Of a stretch of DNA of 64,000 nt, positions 32,715 through 44,723 are shown piece by piece (the stretch's first letter is position 1; every line of letters starts with the position of its first letter). The stretch covers positions 27,579,780 to 27,643,779 of the forward strand of contig NC_080041.1 of the NCBI RefSeq assembly GCF_012489685.1. The letters run 5' to 3'. The DNA comes from Lotus japonicus. Its lineage: Eukaryota > Streptophyta > Magnoliopsida > Fabales > Fabaceae. Below the pieces are notes generated by a model that saw only the letters and a program-made list of their open reading frames with translations, was not told the origin of the DNA and made no database searches. The translations under genes were made by a program, and so were the position numbers.

Positions 32715-33529
32715 GACCACTTACAATGGTTGTTGAATTTTTGTTGAAAATTTGTGTTGAGGATTGTTTAGACCTTGTAGTGGTTGTTGAAGAATGTTGA
32801 GGGTGATGTGGAGGAGAGAGGGAGGGGAGAAATGTTGAGGAAGCTCAACAATGTTGAGAGACCTGCCGGACGCCACGTGGCACGCTTCGGTTGGGCACCG
32901 ACAGGCGCGTGGCTTGCACGCGGGGACAAGGCGCGTGACGCGCCTGGGATAAGGAGAGAGAATCTGACGGATTTCCTTGGACTGCCACGTGTTAGGATCT
33001 GATTGGGTCGCCAGATTTCTTTTACCCTTATCTTTTGAACTCAATTATTTCATCAAAAAAAAATTTTTTCTAAAAAAAAAAATTATACCAAAATTCATGA
33101 TTTTTTTTCTCTATAAATAGAGACTTGGTTCGTTTGATTTGGACATAGAAAAAAAAAACCAAGTTTTTCACCATGTTATTATCTCTTTCACCATCTTATT
33201 TATCTTTCATTTTTAAGTTAAGGAAATAAAATAAATTCTTGTCTATATTTAAAAAAAAATTAAATTGTTAAGTTTTTATTGCTTTAATTTAATTTAAAAT
33301 AATAATTGTAATTTTATGTAAATAAAAAAAAATATATAATTAAATAAAAATATGAAATAAAAAAGTGGTGGGGTAGGGTGAGTGGTGGGGTAGGGTGTTG
33401 AATGAAAACCATTGAAGTGGGTAATTGTTGAGAGTTTGTTGAATTGGAGAGAGAAGATGATATGAAGTGTTGGGAAGAGAAAAAGTGGTGTTGAGAGGCG
33501 GTAAACTAAACAAACCATTGTAGATGGTC
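32715..33529. mobile_element. PIF/Harbinger-like MITE with GC-rich core
   Basis: The left end gaccacttacaatggttgtt and the right end, inverting to gaccatctacaatggtttgt, form an imperfect TIR. It is flanked by the trinucleotide taa on both sides (32712-32714 and 33530-33532), the usual PIF/Harbinger target duplication. At 815 bp it is long for a MITE. The centre (about 32868-32965) is markedly GC-rich with gcgcgtg/cacgcg words and G-box-like cacgtgg, cacgtgt motifs, unlike the AT-rich arms. Open frames across the core on both strands have no recognisable product. Confidence 0.75.
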
Positions 33530-33579
33530 TAATGATAGACCAAAATTTTAGGCGTAGGATAATCAAAATATAGTTTTCA

Positions 33580-33720
33580 TCACAGGTTTGCTGGCCTTGA
33601 ATCTCTGCCAAGAAGTTCTTCCGTGGCAAGGCAGTAGTCTTTTGCATGATGGAGAATCTCCAAAGCCTTTTTCCTTCGATTCATCTCTTCATTATTGATC
33701 CTTAAGTAGGCAGATTTCAT
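33580..33720 (-). CDS. possible 46-aa protein or terminal exon, unknown
   Basis: A minus-strand frame of 47 codons runs from the ATG at 33718-33720 to TGA at 33580-33582. Composition is protein-like and helical (KKALEILHHAKDYCLATEEL), unlike the surrounding AT-rich DNA. A good acceptor-like ttttcag lies about 25-30 nt upstream of the ATG and the frame stays open back to it, so this may be the last exon of a longer or fragmentary gene. I do not recognise the family. Confidence 0.35.
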   Translation of the reverse strand: MKSAYLRINNEEMNRRKKALEILHHAKDYCLATEELLGRDSRPANL

Positions 33721-35289
33721 GGTCAATATAGTTGGGAAAAACACTGAAAAATTTGGGAAGATGAGGATATTGAAGGAGATGGCTTAGGTTGTAAATTGAA
33801 AACTAGTTTAAAGATAAATTTGTCAAATGTGGATGATGCATGTACATTACTTGCAAGGCTTATGCACCTTAGCCTTTGCCAAAATATTATAAGAAAATAT
33901 TAATATATCACACGGATACTAGCTAGTTTTAAAATAACTTTTCTGATGAGGGTATAGCAAGAGCAGGGTCACACCTCTGGCTCATTCATTCATTATGCAG
34001 CAATCAGCATATATATCATCTGAACATTTTTCCGCTGAGTAGATAGCCCTTCATTAATTGCTGCACATTATATCGAATATTTTAGATTTTTATCAATGAA
34101 TTAAAATTAAATTTAACTGTACTTTATGAGGTTATATTTTTAGCTACGTCAGCAAATTCATAATATGATATATAAAATACAAGAAATCATGAATAGGTTT
34201 GGACATCAGCTCACGACCAAGCTTTAGAATGGATAAATCAATTAGTTATAATTTATTTGCTTACATTAAATATCCCATACCTTCATGAAGGAGACTTCCT
34301 TTTTCTTCTCTTTGGCTAAGCATCAATGTCCATATGGAACATGATTGCAGCAGGGAATGTTCACCACAAAGATGGTAAGTAGAAAACATAAAGATATATA
34401 TTGAAGTATTATTAATGTTGATCAATTTTTATTATTTTTATTACAATGATAGATGAATGGTTTTAATTTATATGTTTGGGCACTCTAAAAGTTTTTACAC
34501 ACACAAACAATCACATTTCTCTATTTTATTTTTAAAATATTTTTAAATTTAAATTTAATTATAATATAAAGTACTAACGGATTCTAATTGGATAATTGTT
34601 TAAAACTTTTTTACAATATTAACGAATAAAACTATCGTTAAAAAAAATGAATAAAATTAAGTTCAATATGTGTATCTTTCCTCTTAACAAAAAAAGTTCA
34701 ATATGTGTACCTAATAATTTTAGAGTTTAACAAAATGAGGAGGCCATAGAGAATTTTTGTAACTTTGTCTCAAATTTCGCGAAGAACTTCATTCTATGTC
34801 TCCCTCGTTACGAACAAAAAAGTAGGGTTGCGGCCAAGTTGTACACTCACTTCGTTCTTGAATCCTTGTTGATTCTAACTTCGTTCGTGAAGAAACCAGA
34901 CATTTGATGGGCCAACCCTCTTTCTCCTGACATGACTGGCTCTCCTACCTGAGATCCCAACTATGATCTATATCTGTTTACCCTACCTGCTACCGACAGT
35001 TCTTACAATTTTCAAGAGTCCTCCAAGAGTCTATTAATGATATCTAAAGAATCCTTGTTGTTTACTTTTCAGGAAATACATAAATGTGATTTACTTGTTA
35101 CGTCTTGGAACTTCATATGAATTGAACTTCAGGACAAACACGCATAGTCAAAAGAACTAATTAGAACTTCTGATCTACTTGTTTCGTCTGGAATTCGGGA
35201 CAAACAAGGACAGTCTAATTAATTAGTCACCTGCTCTAATCAGACGACCAGATTGCAAAGAGAAAAATTTATATCTGCAAAGACCGTCT
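33721..35289. other. intergenic spacer left of the Ty1 element
   Basis: Mostly AT-rich. From about 34890 to 35270 the composition is more balanced and resembles retrotransposon LTR sequence, for example two copies of a ttcgtctggaattcgggac / cttggaactt-like block followed by gacaaaca. No gene or clear terminus was recognised. Confidence 0.35.
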
Positions 35290-36630
35290 ACACGAGGAAA
35301 AACACATCATAACGTTTTTAAAATCTTATTTTGATCATAACAATTTTATAGTAGAAGTTTCATTGAAAATTTATCTACTGATAACGTTCTCAATTTCAGG
35401 AGAAACTTGGTTATATGTCACACGCTTCAACGTTCTATCAATTATTAAAAGGATATTTTCCTCAGAAAATAGAAGGAACTCTGCCTCTACAGTACCCTAG
35501 TTTGAAGACTCTGACCGTTCAATGCCACGTCATCAATCAGATATATCAACCAATATTTTGAGCGCCAAAGCTTTAGTTTGATTTCAACCGGCTGTCTCAC
35601 ATTCAAATCCAATGACAACCATTTGAATCTCATTCAAACTAAACCACATGAAGACAAGTTTACTTCAGCAAAAGGCACGCTGACCAACGAGGAAAAGTAC
35701 AAGCCGTCAACATCAAATTGCCAAATTGTCTAATGTCTGAAAAGTAGCCTAAAGTCTATCACCACCTACTAGCTGACAAACATCACCTTTTGAGCTAAAG
35801 GATAGACGTGCTTCTGAAGTAACATTTAATGAAGCTACCAACCAAGCCATTTGAATCAACGGTCCGATATCAACTCACAACGGCTATCTGAACGGTTGGA
35901 TTTTGTCTCACAACGGCTACAACACTAGCAAGCAAGTATTTAAGACATTCTTGAAGATCTGAAGAAACAAGAATCAACTCTGAGAATTCAAGCATTCATT
36001 TCAAAACTTCTCAACAGCATTCAAAGCTAAAGCAGAAATTCCCAAGTGTCAAACACAAGCCATAAATTTTGCCAAGTGAAAGAGAAAACCTCGTACCTTA
36101 AAAGAGTCACATCTCTTTATTCTCTTTACACTGTTTGTAGTAACTCTTAAGTGATTCAATAGTCAGATCTGATCCCAAACACTTAGAGTTCCAGTGCTTT
36201 AAAGTCTCTACCCTTACTCTTGAAAGAAGAGAATCTTCGTAGAGTGATTTAAATCTTTGTAAGATTTTGGAGAAGTCCGGTACAATACTTATAGGAGGAG
36301 TCCTGCAGAATACTTGGAGAAGTCCGTGATAATACTTGGAGAAGTCCTGTCTAATACTTGTATTGGAGAAGTCCTTGATACTTGCTAGTGAAAATCTTGG
36401 TGGTGGCCAAGTACTGGACGTAGCCCAATCGTTTAGGGTGAACCAGTATAAATCTCTGTGTGCTGATCGTTCTGTCTTATTTACTGTTTTACTTCCACTG
36501 CACTAAACAGTTTGTGAAAAGTCATACTTAAACGTTTTTACCAAAGAACTAATAATCATTTCATAAAACGAAGCAATTTTCAAAAACCCAATTCAAACCC
36601 CCCTTTCTTGTGTTACTTATTTGCAACTCA
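35290..36630 (+). repeat. 5' LTR of the Sirevirus-type element
   Basis: The LTR aligns with 44724-45813 from the taacgttttt word onward; the first ~20 bp are poorly conserved, so the true left edge is uncertain. It ends gcaactca directly before the PBS. It contains a Sirevirus-style array of ggagaagtcc...aatacttg repeats at about 36265-36395. It retains about 240 bp (about 35757-35997) that the 3' LTR lacks. Confidence 0.85.
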
Positions 36631-36632
36631 AT

Positions 36633-36644
36633 TGGCATCAGAGC
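36633..36644 (+). other. PBS of the Ty1 element
   Basis: tggcatcagagc, one base different from the tggtatcagagc initiator-tRNA-Met primer binding site used by most plant Ty1 elements. It lies two bases after the LTR end. Confidence 0.8.
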
Positions 36645-36690
36645 TTAATCTCTATAAACTAACATCTTAACAAGGGTAGAGTAAAGATCC

Positions 36691-38460
36691 ATGGCAGAAG
36701 ACTTAGCAATAGCAACAGGCTCATCCACCAACAAGCCTCCATTCTTTGATGGAACTGAGTATCCTTACTGGAAGACCCACATGCAACTATTCATTGAGTC
36801 CTCAAACTACAAGCTTTGAGACATCATTGAAAATGGCAACATCGTTCACAAAGATGATGCTGGAGAACCAATAAAGAACGATCAACTGACAGAAGCACAA
36901 CGCAAGGACTATCAACTTAATGCTAAAGCTAAGTTATTCCTACTGTGTGCTTTAAGCAAATCTCAGTTGGATAAGGTTGATGGCTTAGCAACGGCCAAAA
37001 AAGTCTGGGAAGCTCTAGGGTTGGCATATGAAGGTACGGAAAATGTCAGACAAGCCAAAGTAAGCCTACTCGTGGCTGAATATGAAACCTTCAAGAAGAA
37101 AGAAGATGAAAGCATTGATGACATGTTTGGAAGATTTCAAACCATTGTTAATGGGCTTAGGAATCTTGATCGCAAATACGAAAACGTTGATCAAATCACG
37201 AAGATTCTAAGATGCCTTCCCAGAAAATGGAGACCCAAGGTCACAGCCATTCAAGAAGCTAAAGATCTCAGCACCTTGAGATTTGAAGACCTCCTGGGAT
37301 CTCTGAAAGTTCATGAAATAGAGCTGGCTCATGACGAAGGACTGAAGAAGCAGAAGAACATTGCTTTTAAAGCAAACAGTTCAAAGGCCATCCAAACAAA
37401 AGAACAATCTGAAGAAGAAGAATCCTCAGAAGAAATGTCAGATGATGAACAAGCCCTCTTCAACAGAAAGTTCAAAAGAATGTGGATCAAGCAACAAAAA
37501 GGAAAAGGAACATCAAGGAAGGACAACAAAAGGGTTTCTAGCATGAAAAAGAAACCGTTCACTAACAAAAGTGAAGGTGGCTCAAGCTTGGACAAAAGCA
37601 ATATCACATGCTTCGAATGCAAAAAGCCAGGACACATCAAGCCTGACTGTCCAAGACTAGCAAAGAAATCAGGCAAGAAACCCTTCTACAAGAAAAAGAA
37701 AGCGCTAGCTGCTGGATGGGATGAATCTAAGAACGGTTCAGAAGATGAAGATGAAGACAAAGATGATGATGCACTCTTTGCTCTTATGGCATCTGCAGAT
37801 AGCTCAGAAGACGAAGATGATGATGAGGTAAGATCTGAAAATGTTAAAGAAGAATTCAATGAATTACTTGAGCATTCATATACTCTATCTGAAAAGTACA
37901 AAGCTTTGAAGAAACAGTTTGCTAAATTACAACTTGAGCATGGAAAAGTTTTAATAGAAAAAGATCATGTAGTTAAAGAAAACACTGCCTTAAAAGAACA
38001 AGATTTTGTCAAGGAAGTAACCTCTCTAAAGAAAAGAATTAAAGTACTAATAGATGATTTATCCACATTTACTATAGGGCATGATAATCTAGTTAAACTG
38101 TGTGGAAATAGTCGCGAACTGTATGATAAAAGTGGACTAGGATTTGATAGTGAATCAGCCTTATCTAGTGAATGCATGTCTGATATATCTTTTACATCAT
38201 CTGAGTCTAGTCAAAGTAAGTTTGTTGTAAACTGTAAGATTGAGCGAGATGAACGAAAAACCTCCTATGAGAAGAACGTTCCCTCAAAAGTTACTGCTAA
38301 CCCCTCAGGACCCAAGAAAATCTGGGTACCTAAAGAGTCAATTATCTCTGTTGCAGACCTATTTAACAGAACAAAGGAAACACCAACAATGGTACCTGGA
38401 CAGTGGATGCTCGCGTCACATGACGGGAGAAAAGTCTATGTTCCCAAAGATCCAAACTAA
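36691..38460 (+). pseudogene. Sirevirus-type gag remnant
   Basis: The frame starts at the ATG at 36691, shortly after the PBS, and has one internal TGA at 36817-36819, where plant Ty1 Gag normally has Trp. It then stays open to 38460. Visible parts are a UBN2/DUF4219-type Gag domain (about 36720-37330), acidic and Lys-rich linkers, and a CCHC zinc knuckle CFECKKPGHIKPDC (about 37612). An extended Glu/Asp-rich, coiled-coil C-terminal part follows, as in Sireviruses. The end overlaps the protease frame by about 50 nt in a different reading frame. Confidence 0.85.
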
Positions 38461-41455
38461 AAGAAATGGTGGATCAGTTACCTTTGGAGGAAATCAGAAG
38501 GGACTCATTATTGGGGAAGGTAATGTTGGTAAGGAACCTCTTCTTGTGATTAGTAATGTTTTGTTGGTTGAAGGATTAAAACATAATCTACTTAGCATAA
38601 GTCAATTATGTGATAGTGGGTTCACTGTTTCCTTTAATAAAGTGAAGTGTAGTGTCACTGATACCGATGACAAGATCATCTTTGAAGCTCAGAGACAAGG
38701 GAATCTATATAAGACGAACTTGGAAAACCTAGCAAGTCAAAATGTAACATGTCTAGTATCATCAGAGGACAATACATGACTTTGACACAAGAAGCTAGGT
38801 CATGCTTCCTAAAGAACCATCACTAAAATCATAAGTAATGACTTAGTACGTGGTCTGCCAAAACTTAATATCAAATCTGATGTTACATGTTCTGCTTGTG
38901 TTCAAAGCAAACAACATCGTACCTACTGTCGTGCTTAAAACTTTGTTAGCACCAGCAAACCTCTGGATTTGTTACATATGGATTTGTTTGGTCCTACTAG
39001 AATAGCTAGTATTTCTGGAAGAAGATATTTGTCTTGTCATAATCGATGAATACACGAGATTCTGTTGGGTTTTCTTCCTAACAAGTAAAGATGAAACCTT
39101 TCGAGCGTTCAAAATATTCAGCAAAAGAGTTCAGAACGAAAAAGGATACTGCATCACAACCATTCGCAGTGATAGAGGAGGAGAATTTGTAAATGAAGAG
39201 TTTGAAAAATTCTGTGAACAAGAAGGGATTACTCATCAACTCTCTTCTCCTAGAACCCCTCAGCAAAACGGAGTTGCTGAACGGAAGAACAGGTCACTTC
39301 AAGAAATGGCAAGAACGATGCTGAGTGAAACTTCTTTACCTAAATACTTTTGGGCTGAAGCCATTGATACTGCATGCTACATTCAGAACAGAATTTCCAT
39401 GAGGCCTATGTTGAAGAAAACTCCTTATGAACTATGGCTTGGAAGACGTCCTACTATTTTGTACTTTCATCCTTTTGGGTGCAAATGCTTCATACTCAAC
39501 ACTCTTAGGAATTCTGATCAAGGAATTCTCTTAGGATACTATACTCACTCTAAAGCGTACAGAGTTTTCAACTCTAGAACGAAAGCAGTAGAAGAATCCA
39601 TCAATGTCAAGTTTGATGATCACTCAACCGAATCAACTGATCGTTTAGAAAGAGACTTTCTAAACCTTGACCTATCTGATCAAGAAGATGATGGTATCTC
39701 CAAAGAAGTTCAACCTTCAGACATCTGACCTACAGTACAGTCTACTGCTCCACAATCAGAACCTCAAGAACAGTCCGATCAAGTCATGACTTCTAGTGGT
39801 ATCTCTCTACCAAGGGATTGGAAGTACAAATCCGATCATCCACCAGAACAGATCATTGGAAGTGTCTTAGAAAAAGTCAAGACAAGGTCAGCTTTCAGAG
39901 AAGAATCCAACAGTGCATTTATTTCAGAAATTGAACCCAAAACTGTAGAAGAAGCTCTACAAGATGAAGGATGGATCCTAGCCATGCAAGAAGAACTGAA
40001 TCAATTTGAAAGAAGCGAAGTCTGGACACTTGTACCCAAACCTAAAGGAAAATCAATCATCGGTACCAAGTGGGTTTTCAGAAACAAGATGGATGAAAAT
40101 GGAAAAGTAACAAGAAACAAAGCAAGACTTGTAGCTCAAGGATACAATCAACAAGAAGGAATTGATTACACTGAAACCTTTGCTCCAGTGGCCAGAATTG
40201 AAGCTATTCGTATTCTCTTAGCCTTTGCATGTCAACATTCCATTAAACTATATCAAATGGATGTCAAAAGTGCCTTTCTAAATGGAGTAATAGAAGAAGA
40301 AGTCTATGTGAAGCAGCCTCCAGGCTTTGAGGAACCATCTTCCTCCGAGTATGTGTTCAAACTCAAGAAAGCTCTCTATGGACTAAAACAAGCGCCAAGG
40401 GCTTGGTACGATCGCTTAAGTAGCTTTCTCATGAAGAACGGTTTCTCAAGAGGTCAGATCGACAACACCCTATTCAGAAAGCAACTGAAAGATGACTACA
40501 TCCTTGTACAACTGTACGTTGATGATATCATCTTTGGAGCCACTAGTGATAACCTATGCAAGGAATTTTCAACTCTCATGCAAAGTGAATTTGAGATGAG
40601 TATGATGGGGGAGCTGAAAATCTTCCTTGTTCTTCAAATCAAGCAAGAAAAGGACAAGATCTACATACATCAGACCAAATACATAAAGGATATGCTCAAG
40701 AAATACAACATGCAAAACTCAAACAAAATGAGCACTCCTATGTATCCAAACACTGTTCTTGACAATAATGATGAAAGCTCACTGGTTGATACAACATCGT
40801 ACCGAGGGATGATAGGATCTCTACTGTACCTTACCTCAAGCAGACCTGACATCATGTTCAGTGTTTGCCTATGTGCCAGATTCCCGGTAAATCCTCAACA
40901 ATCTCATCTCAGTGCTGTTAAACGAATATTTAGATACCTAATAGGCACTGCTAATCTTGGTCTGTTATATGAGAAAGGTAGTGATTTTAGGTTAAGTGGA
41001 TACTGTGATGCTGATTATGCTGGAGATAGGGTAGAATGAAGAGCACCAGTGGAGGATGTCACTTTCTAGGAAACTGCTTAGTTTCTTGGTCTAGCAAAAG
41101 GCAAAGCACCATATCCCTATCCACTGCTGAAGCTGAGTACGTAGCAGCGAGTTCTTGTTGCACTCAACTTCTATGGATCAAGCATCAACTTGAAGACTAC
41201 AACATTCATGAAAATCACATACCTCTGTTATGTGACAATACAAGTGCTATAAATATTGCGAAAAATCCAGTTCAACACTCAAGAACAAAGCACATTGAGA
41301 TTAAGCATCACTTCATCAGAGATCTAGTTGGGAAAGGACACATTGATATGTCTTATGTTCATACTGAAGATCAACTTGCTGACATTTTAACTAAACCCCT
41401 ACTGGAAGGCAGATTCTCTAATCTAAGAGAAAGAATCAATATGCAATATGCAAAT
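38409..41455 (+). pseudogene. Ty1/Copia pol remnant: PR-INT-RT-RH
   Basis: Pol domains lie in Ty1 order but are broken. Protease has YLDSGCSRHMTG (near 38408) and stops at a TGA at 38777-38779, with a second in-frame TGA two codons on; both replace codons normally encoding Trp. The integrase region (about 38870-39480) keeps HMDLFGP, SDRGGEF and NGVAERKN around the catalytic D, D and E but has an internal stop and a frameshift. Reverse transcriptase (about 39950-40720) has LYVDDIIFG. RNase H (41036-41455) is shifted relative to RT by a small indel at about 41035. None of this can yield a full polyprotein. Confidence 0.9.
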
Positions 41456-41945
41456 TGAAGTTATAGAAATGCAAATTTGCTATTTTGCAGGTACCGTTCG
41501 ATGAATGAACTGAGTACAGTTCAAAAGTCTTTCTAGAATGAACCGGGCCAATTGCATGCAAGCTGCATCGTACCATGATTTACCATCACTACTGTTCAGC
41601 CTTGTTTTAAAAATTGATTGTCGAAAGTTCAATGTCATCATTTCCGTGGCACGTGATTCAACAGTTCTTTTCTGAAAAGTCACATCACATTCAATGCTCA
41701 ACAGTTACCTTGCCAGTCTCTATCGCGCATGTAACCCCAACTCAATTGTTTAATATTCCCACCTATCAAGGAAAACCGCTTTTTTTCACTTCTTTCCAAA
41801 ACCGTCATTCCATATTCCAAATCAACATATCTCTTAAAGATTTTGTAAACCTACTTCACGCTATCTCATTTGCAACATACACTCTCTCACCTCCAAGAAA
41901 AGAAACTTCCTTTCTCTGCAAATTCTTTCCTCTTTTCAAGTCCAA

Positions 41946-44342
41946 ATGGTCGGAGTTCTTGCAACCACTTCTAAGGCTCCTTCCAAGAAAGGTGGAAAAG
42001 CACCCTACTCAAAGGCTAAAATGGAGATTCTGAAGAGAAGAGCCGAGAAGATCAACCAACATCGATCTGTTCAGAACCAAGAAATCGGTGCAGTGAAGAC
42101 TGAGAAGCTGGGTGATAACGCTCTTGTTTCACCAAGATACCTTGACATGAAGGTGTTTTCTTTTGTGAAAATGGATGGACTCAATGACCTCTTCCATCAA
42201 GACTGGGAGACGGTGTACAACGTAGCACAACGTGAGGTCTATGTGCCTCTTGTCCAAGAGTTCTATGATTGTGCTGTGGTGAAAAACCGTGAAACAATAC
42301 GGTCAAGGGTTTACAACAAAATCATTGACGTCTCCTTGCAAGATGTCGCTGAGGCTCTTGGTGTGAGTCTGAATCAAGGTGAGAAGTACTCTCCCTCTTG
42401 GTGGTCAAAGACAGAGGACTACCGTTGCATCTGGAAAAATCAAGAAGATCCTTTGCTAGTGGAAGTGAGCAATCTCAGGGATGAGCTCAAGTTCAACAAT
42501 GTTGTGATCAGCAAAGTTGTACTTCCCAAAGATGGTGCAAGAGGACATGTTAACGCACATGCAATGTATGCTCTTTACAAGATTGAGAAGAATGTGAAGG
42601 TAAATCCTGCTCATTTGATGTGGAATTACTTGATTAATTTCCTGGATATGGGAAAATGGTTTCTTCCCTTTGGGTCCCTACTGACCGTGATTTTTGAGAA
42701 GAGAGGGATCACTGCTGAATTTCTGGCAAACAAGGAAGAAAGAATAGAAGAGGATATCATCTGGCCCACTCCTATCAAGCTAGAGATGTTAGCAAGATGA
42801 ACATCAAGTATGATGATTCAGAGGTTCCTGATGAATACCTGACAAGGAAGAGAAGAGCTGTAAGAGAGAAGGAGAAAACTAACGCAACTGTCAAGGGTGG
42901 CAAGAAGAAGGTGAAAACCTTGAAAGCACTGGCAGCACAAACCAGCACGGTTCCAAGTAAAAGAGTTGTCTCTCCGGCTTTGCGAATAGCACCGTTCCCT
43001 GAGGACGAGCCGGAACAGTCCAGGGACGTGCCCAAGGCACCTACTAAGGAACAACCTATCAGAATCATCAAGGGAGGAGTTCCTGTACAGTCTGGTTCTC
43101 ATCCTATAGCCTCAAGAACAAGGTTTGGGCAAGGCCCTTGTTGCCGGCAAGATTGCAGAACCAAAGAAAAAGCTTAAAAGGTTGAGGAAGCAGTATGATG
43201 ATGAATCCACCGTACAAGTTCAACAGCCTCACTACACCAAAAGGAAGACTTTAGCAACTGAACATGATGAACCTGTTGATGAAGAAGATCTCCTCATTCA
43301 CTCCACCATTGCAAAATCCATAGCTTCCAACTTTCCACACCACGAGGTAAACTTGGAAATCTCGAATCAAGAATTTGTCAATTCACTGTTGGATGATTCA
43401 TATGATCCACATCACAACATCACACCACAAGAAACACACAACTCACCAAAACCACTCTCACCCTCACCAAATCAAGGAGAACTTACTGTGAATCCCACTG
43501 ATCACAGTTCACCAAAATTCTCTCCTATCACTACTTTGGATTCCTCTGATGAGGAGCGCTCTGTTCAACAAGCCAAGCCAAAATCTCAGCTGTTCAGCGT
43601 CTTCCCTTTAACCTTGACATCCCAAATTGATCAACCATTTCCAAACAATCAGCAAGCTTCAACACTTGCAAGTACCCCAAAACCTCACTCAAAGCCAGGT
43701 ACAGTCTGCATCCTTTCTCAAGCGAGAAAGAGGCGTCTTCAGACGCTAGTGTCCTCTGCCATTAAGCGCAGGCGCACTGCAGGGTCAACCAAGGCGAATT
43801 TCAAGGCCTTTCAAGAAAAACTGATTAAGAAAATTGAGAAGACTTCCAACCGTACTGTGTCTGTCACATGGAAGAGATCATCGGATGTTGGCTACAAATT
43901 CCATCTGGAAGCAAGCAAGGTACCGGACTGGGATGAATGGCAAGTTTGTGCAACTGAAGGTTATGTTGGCACACTGTCCTACTTTCTCTTGAACAGGATA
44001 ACTGCTTTAATTGTTTTCTTGGGCAACTGGGTCTACATTTTGCTGCCAAGAAATATTCCAGACATCCTTATGCGTCCAGAAAAACTCCACATCGTCAAAG
44101 GCAAAGGCAAACTTCATGAAGAAGGTGAATGTTCAGCTCCGCTGAACAATGCAATTGTTGAAGAGCAAATCACAAATTCAGATGCTGATGATGATCAAGG
44201 GCATGAGCAAGAGAACATGGAGCAACCTTTGGAAGATCAATTTGTTCGCCGGAGCGACTTTGAAGATCATAAGAACCAAATGAACAATCTCTTCTATGAT
44301 CTGGCCTCCAAGATTGACCTGCTCCTGAATCGTTTTGGCTAA
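41946..44342 (+). pseudogene. env-like region of the Sirevirus-type element, frameshifted
   Basis: Three overlapping plus-strand frames, 41946-42800, 42797-43177 and 43125-44342, follow one another with shifts near 42797 and 43125. They read as one former long ORF in the Sirevirus env-like position between pol and the 3' LTR. The first part has a Lys-rich N-terminus and a globular segment (RYLDMKVFSFVK, HLMWNYLINFLDMGKW) resembling a plant retrotransposon protein domain. The middle is Lys/Pro/Ser-rich and disordered, and a hydrophobic stretch (LIVFLGNWVYILLP) near 44010-44045 could cross a membrane. Whether these proteins act as envelopes is unproven for plant elements. Confidence 0.75.
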
Positions 44343-44499
44343 TGGCCACTCTCTACCCTTTTCGTTCTATGTTATTTAAATTCCTGAATATTTGCACTTT
44401 AAATTTCTGAACCTTGTTCTCTTCGTACTTTATTTATCCTATGGTTCTATGTTATCCTATATGCATGTCACGGTTCTATTTGCATGTCTCTTTTTAATA

Positions 44500-44723
44500 A
44501 TGCCAAAGGGGAGAAGAAAGAAAGAGTTAGGATGAAACATTGTGGTTAACATTTTGTTTAAAAACATAGCATACTAAAGTCAGGGGGAGTAACGTAAAAG
44601 AATTTTTTTTCTCACACCCTATTAAGCTCAAATTTGTTTTGGAAACTTCACTAAACTCAGGGGGAGTTTATTATGTCAATTACCTTTTTCTATAAAAATT
44701 GTTATTATCAAAAAGGGGGAGAT
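44500..44723 (+). other. multiple polypurine tracts before the 3' LTR
   Basis: Four purine-rich words lie in 220 bp: aaaggggagaagaaagaaag (about 44506), cagggggagt (about 44580), cagggggagt (about 44659) and aaaaagggggaga (about 44711), the last abutting the 3' LTR start TTGTTAAG. Several PPTs in this place are a known Sirevirus feature. The last one is the likely plus-strand primer. Confidence 0.8.

Noticed and set aside
33294..33647. 117-codon minus-strand frame
   Set aside because: Mostly Phe/Tyr/Ile-rich reading through a MITE arm; it crosses the TIR and lacks protein character.
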